This document shows, piece by piece, positions 1 through 5,306 of a stretch of DNA of 5,423 nucleotides. The translations under genes were made by a program, and so were the position numbers. Every line of letters starts with the position of its first letter. Positions within the stretch are counted from its first letter, which is position 1. The DNA is taken from positions 1 through 5,423 of the forward strand of contig JACZYS010000172.1 in NCBI GenBank assembly GCA_022570975.1, given 5' to 3'. Under the pieces are notes generated by a model. It was not told where the DNA came from, did not search any database, and saw only the letters and a program-made list of their open reading frames with translations. Source of the DNA: Candidatus Zixiibacteriota bacterium (GTDB lineage Bacteria; Zixibacteria; MSB-5A5; GN15; FEB-12).

Positions 1-767
1 CTTCGTAAGAAATAACTCCCGTTATGGCTGTACTCAAAACCGTTTCTTATTACAGTCTTACCATATACCTCTTTTTCCACGTCCAAAGCAGCCAGTAACC
101 TCGGGTTAAACAGATACCCAGAGACACCCAGTCTGGCAGACATCGGCAGGTTTTCTTCTACCGTTTCAAAATTCATTTTCTGTCCAAAATTGGCCAAGAC
201 AGCTCCAATAGTGAAATTATCATTTTCATATCTGGCACCCAAATCAATTGCAAAAGTTGAGCCATTGATGTCATCCAGCTTTTGGTTGATGAATTTTCCC
301 GTAAAGCCAAGAGTTATTCCTTCAAGCGCCTGAGTACCAACCGAAAAAGCGGCAACCATGTCATAGGCAGAAATTTCACCGGTAACGTTACCAAGATTAT
401 CATATCCTTCAATCAGTCCGTAATTCAAATATGTTACCGAGAAACCAACACCTGTTTTTTCATTTAGCTTATAGGCAATAGATCCGTGCTCTAAGGTAAT
501 ATCCTGCAGCCACGAAAAATGGCCAAAAGAAACCTCTCCGTTCTTAAGTGAAGACATCCCGGCCGGGTTCCAGTAAGTAGCCTGAGCACCTTCAGCCAGA
601 GAAGTATAAGCTCCACCCATACCAGCAGCTCTTGCACCTATTCCGATTAAAAGGAAATCGGCAGCCGTTCTTCCGCCACCTTGAGCCTGAGAAGACGCAA
701 CCGGAATCAGAGCCACCAGTAATAGTGGTAACAGTGCTCTGAGTATTTTGGAATAACTATTTTTCAC
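1..767 (-). CDS. PorV/PorQ-family outer-membrane protein, N-terminal part (runs off left edge)
   Basis: The reverse strand stays open from a GTG at 767 to the window edge: 255 codons, no stop. The GTG start is supported by an AGGGAG seven bases upstream and gives a clean signal peptide: KNSYSK, a leucine-rich core (about residues 11-23), and a likely cut after ASSQA (residue 28). The mature protein opens with GARAAGMGGAYTSLAEG (44-60) and YWNPAG (65-70), the signature of the PorV/PorQ (UPF0164-like) branch of the FadL-type barrels. Alternating barrel-like strands follow, with family-typical stretches such as TYLNYG (112-117), DLGARY (175-180) and LPMSARLG (207-214). PorV acts in type IX secretion in Bacteroidetes; distant relatives are widespread in FCB bacteria with unknown roles, so I do not claim a secretion role. 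The end is missing; relatives are usually about 300-370 residues. It is divergent from the DUF2156 gene. Confidence 0.88.
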   Translation of the reverse strand, partial: MKNSYSKILRALLPLLLVALIPVASSQAQGGGRTAADFLLIGIGARAAGMGGAYTSLAEGAQATYWNPAGMSSLKNGEVSFGHFSWLQDITLEHGSIAYKLNEKTGVGFSVTYLNYGLIEGYDNLGNVTGEISAYDMVAAFSVGTQALEGITLGFTGKFINQKLDDINGSTFAIDLGARYENDNFTIGAVLANFGQKMNFETVEENLPMSARLGVSGYLFNPRLLAALDVEKEVYGKTVIRNGFEYSHNGSYFLR

Positions 768-774
768 TTTATTT

Positions 775-780
775 CTCCCT
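775..780 (-). promoter_or_regulatory. Ribosome binding site fixing the GTG start of the PorV-like gene
   Basis: On the minus strand the sequence reads AGGGAG, then seven bases, then GTG at 767. This is what picks the GTG as start. The next in-frame ATG is residue 50, inside the conserved mature N-terminus, and would remove the signal peptide. Confidence 0.7.
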
Positions 781-798
781 TTCTTAATTCAAATCATC

Positions 799-814
799 AA
801 CTTGCTTATTGCAA
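799..814. repeat. Repeat motif copy 1, AACTTGCTTATTGCAA
   Basis: This copy matches the one at 950-964 except for a single inserted T. It contains a short dyad, TTGC-N5-GCAA, at 802-814. It ends 32 bp upstream of the GTG start of the PorV-like gene, a position that suits an operator or promoter element. The function is inferred only from the repetition and position. Confidence 0.35.
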
Positions 815-949
815 TCTGAATGCCTGAAAGGAAGCTAAATTCCTTAATTCGGAACATATTCTTGACGCTTTAACGGTAACCCTAACTCCTTGTTTAATAA
901 GATGTTATCGAAAGGGGTTGACTCAAAAAAAATCGAATCTATTCATAGT

Positions 950-964
950 AACTTGCTTATGCAA
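950..964. repeat. Repeat motif copy 2, AACTTGCTTATGCAA
   Basis: This is the second copy of the motif at 799-814, lacking one T, so the dyad is TTGC-N4-GCAA (953-964). Read on the minus strand it begins TTGCAT, a possible -35 box for the PorV-like gene. A weaker relative, ACTTGATTTTATTGCA, sits at 1268-1283 in the promoter of the DUF2156 gene. Confidence 0.35.
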
Positions 965-1105
965 CATGGAGGAAGAATCCCAAGACCAGATATCAAACAA
1001 TTATTGAGAGCATCTCTCATTCTGTTCAACAAAAGCAACTCCTGCAACAGCTTAGTCGATGTTCATTAATCAAGCCGTCATTCCTTATTATTGCACCAAT
1101 ATTGA

Positions 1106-1131
1106 GCAGTCTTTGACTATTTTAAGACTGC
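1106..1131. repeat. Perfect 8-bp inverted repeat (hairpin) between divergent genes
   Basis: The arms are GCAGTCTT (1106-1113) and AAGACTGC (1124-1131) around a 10-base spacer. Neither strand has a U-tract directly after the stem; the nearest run on the plus strand is TTTT at 1140-1143. An intrinsic terminator is therefore unlikely. It could be an operator or a structured leader element. Confidence 0.4.
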
Positions 1132-1230
1132 AGCCAACCTTTTGTCGTTAAATTTATAGTTACTTTATCGGACTAAATCAACAAAAAAGCAATAGAAACA
1201 TATTTAACTGTGTCTATTTTTGACTCTCTT

Positions 1231-1242
1231 TTTTGTACAAAA
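1231..1242. repeat. 12-bp perfect palindrome TTTTGTACAAAA
   Basis: This perfect palindrome has no spacer and lies 54 bp upstream of the DUF2156 start, just above the likely -35 box at 1258. The spacing fits a dimeric regulator site. In a 528-bp AT-rich region a palindrome of this size could also arise by chance. Confidence 0.25.
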
Positions 1243-1257
1243 CAGAGGTGAAGGTTC

Positions 1258-1287
1258 TTGTCGCTTTACTTGATTTTATTGCATAAT
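1258..1287 (+). promoter_or_regulatory. Candidate sigma-70-type promoter of the DUF2156 gene
   Basis: TTGTCG (1258-1263), an 18-bp spacer and CATAAT (1282-1287, five of six consensus bases) form a plausible promoter. Transcription would start about seven bases after the -10 box, around 1294-1296. That is at the start codon itself, so the message would be leaderless or nearly so. Confidence 0.4.
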
Positions 1288-1295
1288 TTATATTT

Positions 1296-2318
1296 ATGGT
1301 AATGATTAAAAAGGAAGATAACTTTCTTGATGCAAACAAAAGCATCCCAATTGAACTGTTAAAGAACTATGGCTCCCACCCTCTTGCTTTTGCATCATTT
1401 CAGGATGGTATGAGCCAATTCTTTTATGGGAATGACGCTTTTATTTCCTACAAAAGATCAAACAATAAGCCTTTTATTCTGGGAGATCCTGTATCTTCAC
1501 CCGATAAGTTTGAGAGCGTTATTTTGGCCTTTGACAAGAAATATCCTCAATCGGTCTGGTTCCAAATCCACAGAAAGACAGCGCAAGTTTTGGAAAGACT
1601 GGGTTATAACATCTTTCCCTTTGGAATAGAAACAACGCTCAAGTTGCCGTATTCATTAAAAGGTGCAAGCAAAGCCGATATCAGAATTTTGTACAATTCA
1701 TGTAAAAGGCAAGGCGGGAAGGTAAAAGAAATAAACCAAAAAGACTTTGATTCTATTTTGTCTGACAAACCACTTTCTGATGTCTCTTTCAACCAGCTGA
1801 GATTCCAAAACAAATTGTCGTTTTTGGTTCCGGCGTATAATGATTTTTGCACAACCGAGATAAGATGTTTTGCCGGTTATTACCGCGGTGACCTGATAGG
1901 ATATTCACTTTTTCATCCTATCTATCATAATAATAGAACGACAGGTTACCATGAAATTATTCCACGCCGATTTATGCCGGCACCAAAAGGAAGCCGAGTA
2001 TTTATTCTTCTTGAGGCTATGAGAGTTTTCACCGATGAAGGTGTCGATTTTGTTAGTCTCGGCCTTTCACCTCTGGCGAGAATGTCAGGGCTAATAGGAA
2101 ATCATAAAGTAAGTAAGAAACTTTCCATTGCATTTTTAAGTCTAATTTACAACCATGGAAATTTCTTATACAACTTCAAGGGGCTATCATTCCACAAGTC
2201 CAGATACCGGGGCGAAGAAACAAAAGTTTTTATGGCCAGCAAAGCCGGTTTTCTTTTGCCTGATTTAGCCCGGGTATATAAGATGACCACCGGCAGATGG
2301 CTGCCGCCATTTTTTTAA
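1296..2318 (+). CDS. Stand-alone DUF2156 protein (MprF-type aminoacyltransferase catalytic domain)
   Basis: This 340-residue soluble protein corresponds to the C-terminal catalytic domain of phosphatidylglycerol lysyltransferase (MprF/LPG synthase, DUF2156), a doubled GNAT-like fold that moves an amino acid from aminoacyl-tRNA to a lipid head group. Landmarks in family order: GDP at 63-65, SLKGASKADIRILYNSCKRQG-type substrate region at 120-140, HEIIPRR at 219-225, SLGLSPLAR at 254-262, and NFKGLSFHKSRYRGEE at 293-308 near the end. No signal peptide or membrane segment is seen, so the multi-helix flippase half of MprF is absent. Bare DUF2156 proteins are common and their acceptor is mostly unknown; lipid modification is inference. 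An in-frame TAA at 1284-1286 limits the start to the ATG at 1296 or the one at 1302. Neither has a Shine-Dalgarno site. It is divergent from the PorV-like gene and ends 23 bp from the convergent DUF4870 gene. Confidence 0.85.
   Translation: MVMIKKEDNFLDANKSIPIELLKNYGSHPLAFASFQDGMSQFFYGNDAFISYKRSNNKPFILGDPVSSPDKFESVILAFDKKYPQSVWFQIHRKTAQVLERLGYNIFPFGIETTLKLPYSLKGASKADIRILYNSCKRQGGKVKEINQKDFDSILSDKPLSDVSFNQLRFQNKLSFLVPAYNDFCTTEIRCFAGYYRGDLIGYSLFHPIYHNNRTTGYHEIIPRRFMPAPKGSRVFILLEAMRVFTDEGVDFVSLGLSPLARMSGLIGNHKVSKKLSIAFLSLIYNHGNFLYNFKGLSFHKSRYRGEETKVFMASKAGFLLPDLARVYKMTTGRWLPPFF
2295..2316 (+). terminator. Probable intrinsic terminator overlapping the end of the DUF2156 gene
   Basis: The hairpin ATGGC (2297-2301), loop TGCC, GCCAT (2306-2310) can extend by one A-U and one G-U pair at the base and runs straight into T7 (2310-2316). 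A competing stem, CGGCAG (2291-2296) with CTGCCG (2301-2306), uses overlapping bases. The U-tract encodes the last two phenylalanines and supplies the T of the TAA stop, so the terminator lies inside the reading frame. An AT-only stem at 2317-2330 (AAGTA-AATA-TACTT) follows and is too weak to call. Confidence 0.5.
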
Positions 2319-2341
2319 GTAAATATACTTTTTGAATAAGT

Positions 2342-2794
2342 CTAATTGTCGGATTGTTCCTGCTCTTTTTTGTCGGAATAAAAATTTGTTTTCTTGGCAA
2401 GATCGCTTATTATCGGAAGCTCATAATTTCTTCCCTGCATGGCAAAATAGATTCCGGCCACGGATAAAGCCAGAGCAACCATTAATATTCCCGTAAAGAC
2501 CAGATCAGATATGAAATCAATCAGAAAAATAGCAGCTACCAGCTCCACCAAAAACAGGATGACTCCCTGGCGGGCGTGCATAAGAGCTTCTTTGTTGTCG
2601 CGCATATTTAAAAGAGGAATAAAGCAAAGAAAAGGTATATATGACATGATAGCTGCCACTCTTCCTTCTTCTGTCTTAAAAGAATCAGAGCCGGAAAAAG
2701 AGTGGGAAGAGTCTTTGGATGAGCCGTCATTTAGATCAGGAATTTCAGCCTCCGGGTTTTTGGAATTATCTTTTTTAAAAAATGACTCTGACAT
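2342..2794 (-). CDS. DUF4870/Tic20-like small inner-membrane protein
   Basis: The product has 150 residues. A hydrophilic, serine- and acid-rich N-terminus (1-44) is followed by three predicted membrane segments at about 46-63, 77-95 and 98-119, and a charged tail. Family features are visible in order: AAIMSYIPFLCFIPLL (47-62), the HARQG motif between helices 1 and 2 (73-77), and GRNYELPIISDLA after helix 3 (121-133). This matches the DUF4870 family, now linked to chloroplast Tic20; its bacterial role is not established. No signal peptide is present, so it should sit in the inner membrane. AAAAGGAA (2801-2808) gives a well-placed ribosome binding site for the ATG at 2794. It is the last of three minus-strand genes, 185 bp after the TPR gene, and may have its own promoter. 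Its 3' end faces the DUF2156 gene and no good terminator is visible for it. Confidence 0.8.
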   Translation of the reverse strand: MSESFFKKDNSKNPEAEIPDLNDGSSKDSSHSFSGSDSFKTEEGRVAAIMSYIPFLCFIPLLNMRDNKEALMHARQGVILFLVELVAAIFLIDFISDLVFTGILMVALALSVAGIYFAMQGRNYELPIISDLAKKTNFYSDKKEQEQSDN

Positions 2795-2847
2795 ATTTTA
2801 TTCCTTTTCTGATATAAAAAACAGTTTCGTAAATCAAATCTCAAACT

Positions 2848-2876
2848 GCCCTAATAACTTAAGGCTCTAATAAGTT
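2848..2876. repeat. Short direct repeat with nested inverted repeat near the DUF4870 -10 box
   Basis: GCCCTAATAA (2848-2857) and GCTCTAATAA (2864-2873) differ by one base and are 16 bp apart. AACTTA (2856-2861) and TAAGTT (2871-2876) form an inverted repeat across the same bases. The site covers the likely -10 box and transcription start, so it could be a regulator site or merely low-complexity AT-rich sequence. Confidence 0.25.
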
Positions 2877-2901
2877 AATTTTCTTTGATTGTTAAAGTCA
2901 A
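2873..2901 (-). promoter_or_regulatory. Candidate promoter of the DUF4870 gene
   Basis: On the minus strand TTGACT (2896-2901) is followed by 17 bp and TTAACT (2873-2878). The -35 box is good and the -10 box is weak, with three of six consensus bases. The -35 box overlaps one arm of the inverted repeat at 2899-2923, and the -10 box overlaps the direct and inverted repeats at 2848-2876. The leader would be roughly 70 bases. Confidence 0.35.
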
Positions 2902-2923
2902 GAGTAATATGTGTGCACTCTTG
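2899..2923. repeat. Perfect 7-bp inverted repeat overlapping the DUF4870 -35 box
   Basis: The arms are CAAGAGT (2899-2905) and ACTCTTG (2917-2923) around an 11-base spacer. The repeat lies 57 bp beyond the TPR stop codon. No U-tract follows it on the minus strand, so it is a poor terminator for the TPR gene. Its overlap with the candidate -35 box of the next gene suits an operator better. Confidence 0.4.
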
Positions 2924-2937
2924 GGCAAAGTTTTCTT

Positions 2938-2951
2938 TTTGAAATTTCAAA
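2938..2951. repeat. 14-bp perfect palindrome TTTGAAATTTCAAA
   Basis: This spacer-less palindrome lies 29 bp beyond the stop codon of the TPR gene and 37 bp upstream of the candidate DUF4870 -35 box. It is made mostly of A and T, so chance is a real possibility. Confidence 0.25.
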
Positions 2952-2979
2952 GGAATAATTGAGAATAAAGAAATACCTA

Positions 2980-3651
2980 TCAGCCGGTTTTCTCAGCAAA
3001 AAGCCTGATTGCCCTGCTTTCCAGCAACGAACCCTTAAATTTCGCTCTAATGATATCCAGATTATCTTTTGCTCTTAGTTTATCACCGGTTTCCAGGTAG
3101 TTTCTCATTGCCGAGACCAGGTAGTCTCCATTTTGCGGACCATCCTGATAACCATTAAATGCCTTCTGATAATTTTCAGCCGCCAGTTCAAATTCTGACT
3201 GATTTTCATGGCTTGCGGCGATTCCGCCATATGATGCGGCAAGATTGAGGGGATTATTCTTGTACTTTTCAATATAAGTTTCATAGAACTTAATAGCTTC
3301 AGGGTAATTTCTTAATTCAAAGTTAATTTTTCCCAATAGAAAAGATGCCTGCCCAGCGTTATCTGAATTACCGTGCTCATCGACAATTTTCTTAAAACCC
3401 AATAATGCCACCTGGTTATTTCCATTGCGAAAATCAAGCATAGCTCTTGAAAACAACTCTGCTGCTTCAGTTCTTTTTACTTTTTGGGAGTCAAAGAAAT
3501 ATCCCACACCAACGATTGCCAGAGCAACAATTACGACCCCAATGACAATAAACTGCCAGTTTTCTGAGGCGTATTGTTTGGAGGTCAGCATAAAAGAAGT
3601 AAATTTATCTTCCTTCATCTGACGTTTGGATAATTTGACTTTGTTGTACAT
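2980..3651 (-). CDS. Membrane-anchored TPR protein, YfgM-like (TPR_21)
   Basis: The product has 223 residues. The N-terminus is basic (KVKLSKRQMKEDK) and is followed by one strong membrane segment at about 33-52. After it comes a helical region with TPR character: repeats at roughly 63-97, 101-134 (FLLGKINFELRNYPEAIKFY region), 138-170 and 177-210. Positive charge before the helix and none of note after it predicts N-in topology with the TPRs in the periplasm. Architecture and length resemble YfgM, a TPR protein that binds the SecYEG translocon and periplasmic chaperones in Escherichia coli; many unrelated-function FCB proteins share this design, so the role is open. GGGAG (3657-3661) lies five bases before the ATG. 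The gene starts 93 bp after the upstream outer-membrane gene with no terminator between, so an operon is likely. A role in export or assembly of that barrel protein is an attractive inference only. Confidence 0.78.
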   Translation of the reverse strand: MYNKVKLSKRQMKEDKFTSFMLTSKQYASENWQFIVIGVVIVALAIVGVGYFFDSQKVKRTEAAELFSRAMLDFRNGNNQVALLGFKKIVDEHGNSDNAGQASFLLGKINFELRNYPEAIKFYETYIEKYKNNPLNLAASYGGIAASHENQSEFELAAENYQKAFNGYQDGPQNGDYLVSAMRNYLETGDKLRAKDNLDIIRAKFKGSLLESRAIRLFAEKTG

Positions 3652-3744
3652 CTATTCTCCCAAAATTTCTTTTACAATACTATCGGATAAAAAGTAGCTG
3701 CGATTTAATTATTTTCCTCAGAAGTCAGAATCAGTCCCTGTCTA

Positions 3745-5229
3745 TTAGAAATATCCCGTGAATGAAAGGCTGAAGTGATGATTCTTAAATTTATACTCTG
3801 ACAGGAGATTAACATCAGTAAAGAGATCATTACTAACCGGAGCAATTCTGTCCCTTTTGGTATAGGTATAGGCAAAATCAAGGTTTATCTGCTCCCAGGG
3901 AATTCCTGAACCAAAGGAGAAGTTATATGATGCTGTAACCGATGCTGTTGTAGCACCGCTTGTAAAATCTCCGGCCGGGACCGGAACATAACCAAATCCT
4001 CCCCTGATTGGTATGGTACCAAATTTGGTCTCTTTGAGATACTCAGCACCTAAACGAACAATCATAACATTCTGCCAGTTTAAAGCGGAGACAGTATCGG
4101 CAGACATTACCGTAAAGAATTCAGAAGCGTTGCCACTGGCATTAAAGACCAGCTCGTCTCTCAATTTTACATTCGTATTTGCATATCCCCTGTATTCCAA
4201 GTCTAACGCAACTAACAACTGCTCAGTTGCCTGGTATGCAAGTCCGGCACCAATCATGAGAGGAAGTTCATACTTGGTGAGCGGAGGCCTAATTTTTGGA
4301 GTTAGTTTTGTGGGAGGGCTGTCTACATCAAGTCCGTTAACGGTAATTATTGAAATTTCTGTCTGTTCTGTTTCAGTTCCCAATGCCAGCGGAGTTCTGA
4401 TTAATAGGCCGGCAGAAAGAGCATCGCCATTGTATTTCAGCCCCAATGTAAAATTCATACCGGTAAATTTGATAGAGTCAATATCCTGTATGTGGAGCAC
4501 GTGGAGAGCTGACTGTCCGAAAGAAATTGAAGATACTATATTTGGAATTGAATCAAGGCTGCTGGATAAACTCGTTATCATTCCGGTATAAATATTGGCT
4601 GAAAGGCCAAATGAAAATTTCTGGTAAAGTCTGGTACCAAAACCAAAATTCAAAATATCCATCCCACCCCTGGTTTCATTGAAGATTTGATTGACAGCTG
4701 TGTTTGACGAATCTGAATTTAATAAAATTGCCTGGAAGCCAGAGAAACTATAAGTGAATGCCCCGACCGGGAGAGGTAACTCAACTGATGAAAAGTAGCT
4801 TGAGTATTCATCAAAAGAACGAGAATAACTGACTGAGGTAACAACCTTGTGACCTTTTATTCTTATAGGTGAAAGGAAATTAAAAGCCGAAATACCATTA
4901 ATATTTCCGGTATGGTTTAGATCGGTTGACTCTAAGGTGTTTAAAAAATTGGTGCTGGTATTGCCTCTTGGCTTGTTACTTCCCCAGGTGATTCCCAGCA
5001 TTGGGACATCCTGTTCCCAGATGCCGGCCGGGTTCCAGCTGATACCATTGATACTGTTGGAAAGCCCAATATAAGCTTTGCCCATTCCTTCTGCCCGGGC
5101 ACCACCTCCGGCAAAGTCATAATCAAAAGAGGTAATTTTTGCATTTCCAAAATTCTGATTAAATTGGGCGTTGACAGTTCCGGCAACTATTAGAATTAAC
5201 AGAGAAAGTATCAATGTAGAGAATTTCAT
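3745..5229 (-). CDS. OmpP1/FadL-PorV-type outer-membrane beta-barrel protein
   Basis: The product has 494 residues. The ATG at 5229 is chosen because AAGGAG lies eight bases upstream. The signal peptide is MKFS, a hydrophobic core (5-16) and a likely cut after GTVNA (residue 21). The mature N-terminus has GARAEGMGKAY (43-53) and SWNPAG (64-69), the FadL/PorV signature. Later family-like blocks are GLKYNGDALSAGLLIRTPLALG (from 263), LPLMIGAGLAY (322-332), ALDLEYRGY (341-349) and IPIRGGFGYVPVP (406-418). The last strand, SLSFTGYF, ends in phenylalanine as expected for recognition by the BAM complex, so the protein is complete. No cysteine is present. FadL-type barrels import hydrophobic compounds and PorV-type ones serve secretion; the substrate here cannot be read from sequence. 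It appears to be the first gene of a series with the TPR gene and possibly the DUF4870 gene. It is only distantly related to the PorV-like gene at the left edge. Confidence 0.85.
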   Translation of the reverse strand: MKFSTLILSLLILIVAGTVNAQFNQNFGNAKITSFDYDFAGGGARAEGMGKAYIGLSNSINGISWNPAGIWEQDVPMLGITWGSNKPRGNTSTNFLNTLESTDLNHTGNINGISAFNFLSPIRIKGHKVVTSVSYSRSFDEYSSYFSSVELPLPVGAFTYSFSGFQAILLNSDSSNTAVNQIFNETRGGMDILNFGFGTRLYQKFSFGLSANIYTGMITSLSSSLDSIPNIVSSISFGQSALHVLHIQDIDSIKFTGMNFTLGLKYNGDALSAGLLIRTPLALGTETEQTEISIITVNGLDVDSPPTKLTPKIRPPLTKYELPLMIGAGLAYQATEQLLVALDLEYRGYANTNVKLRDELVFNASGNASEFFTVMSADTVSALNWQNVMIVRLGAEYLKETKFGTIPIRGGFGYVPVPAGDFTSGATTASVTASYNFSFGSGIPWEQINLDFAYTYTKRDRIAPVSNDLFTDVNLLSEYKFKNHHFSLSFTGYF

Positions 5230-5237
5230 TCTCAAAG

Positions 5238-5243
5238 CTCCTT
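5238..5243 (-). promoter_or_regulatory. Ribosome binding site fixing the ATG start of the right-hand outer-membrane gene
   Basis: AAGGAG lies eight bases before the ATG at 5229 and only two bases before the in-frame TTG at 5235. The spacing therefore favours the ATG, and the resulting signal peptide begins MKFSTL. Confidence 0.75.
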
Positions 5244-5306
5244 AACCAATAATTTTCAAATATATTAACTACGCTATAGACGTATTAATTTCGAATTTAG
5301 TCCAAA

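Larger units (their letters stand above)
768..1295. other. Long divergent intergenic region, repeat-rich, no convincing gene
   Basis: These 528 bases separate two divergent genes. I see no tRNA, riboswitch or protein homology. Visible structure: an inverted repeat AAGGAA-N6-TTCCTT at 828-845, in the PorV-like leader; three tandem hexamers TAACGG, TAACCC, TAACTC at 871-888; a repeated motif AACTTGCTTAT(T)GCAA at 799-814 and 950-964; an 8-bp hairpin at 1106-1131; and a 12-bp palindrome at 1231-1242. One open frame of 55 codons lies at 902-1069 on the plus strand. It has no ribosome binding site and no recognisable similarity, so I do not call it a gene. The region probably holds the promoters and operators of both flanking genes. 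A candidate minus-strand promoter for the PorV-like gene is TTGCAT, 17 bp, TAGATT, with its -35 box (959-964) inside the second motif copy. Confidence 0.6.

Noticed and set aside
282..467. 61-codon plus-strand open frame
   Set aside because: It is antisense to the PorV-like gene, where the minus frame is uninterrupted and matches the family.
871..888. Three TAACnn hexamers in tandem
   Set aside because: Three four-base matches at six-base spacing are easily produced by chance in AT-rich DNA. I keep them only as a note in the intergenic description, not as an operator.
768..1295. Possibility of a tRNA, riboswitch, insertion-sequence remnant or CRISPR array in the long gap
   Set aside because: I found no T-loop sequence, no recognisable aptamer core, no transposase fragments in any frame, and no regular repeat-spacer pattern.
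1604..1852. 82-codon minus-strand open frame
   Set aside because: It is antisense to the conserved DUF2156 gene, and its sequence has no recognisable features.
2317..2330. AT-rich hairpin AAGTA-AATA-TACTT followed by TTT
   Set aside because: A five-pair stem with one G-C pair is too weak for a terminator on its own. The stronger stem directly upstream explains termination better.
2511..2870. 119-codon plus-strand open frame
   Set aside because: It lies opposite the DUF4870 gene, which has membrane helices, family motifs and a ribosome binding site. The plus-strand product resembles nothing and has no start signal.
4013..4591. 192-codon plus-strand open frame
   Set aside because: It is antisense to the middle of the FadL/PorV-type barrel gene. 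The barrel frame has clear family blocks across this stretch, and the antisense frame shows no ribosome binding site or domain.
5230..5235. TTG start two codons upstream of the ATG in the right-hand outer-membrane gene
   Set aside because: It is only two bases from the AAGGAG ribosome binding site, whereas the ATG at 5229 has ideal eight-base spacing.
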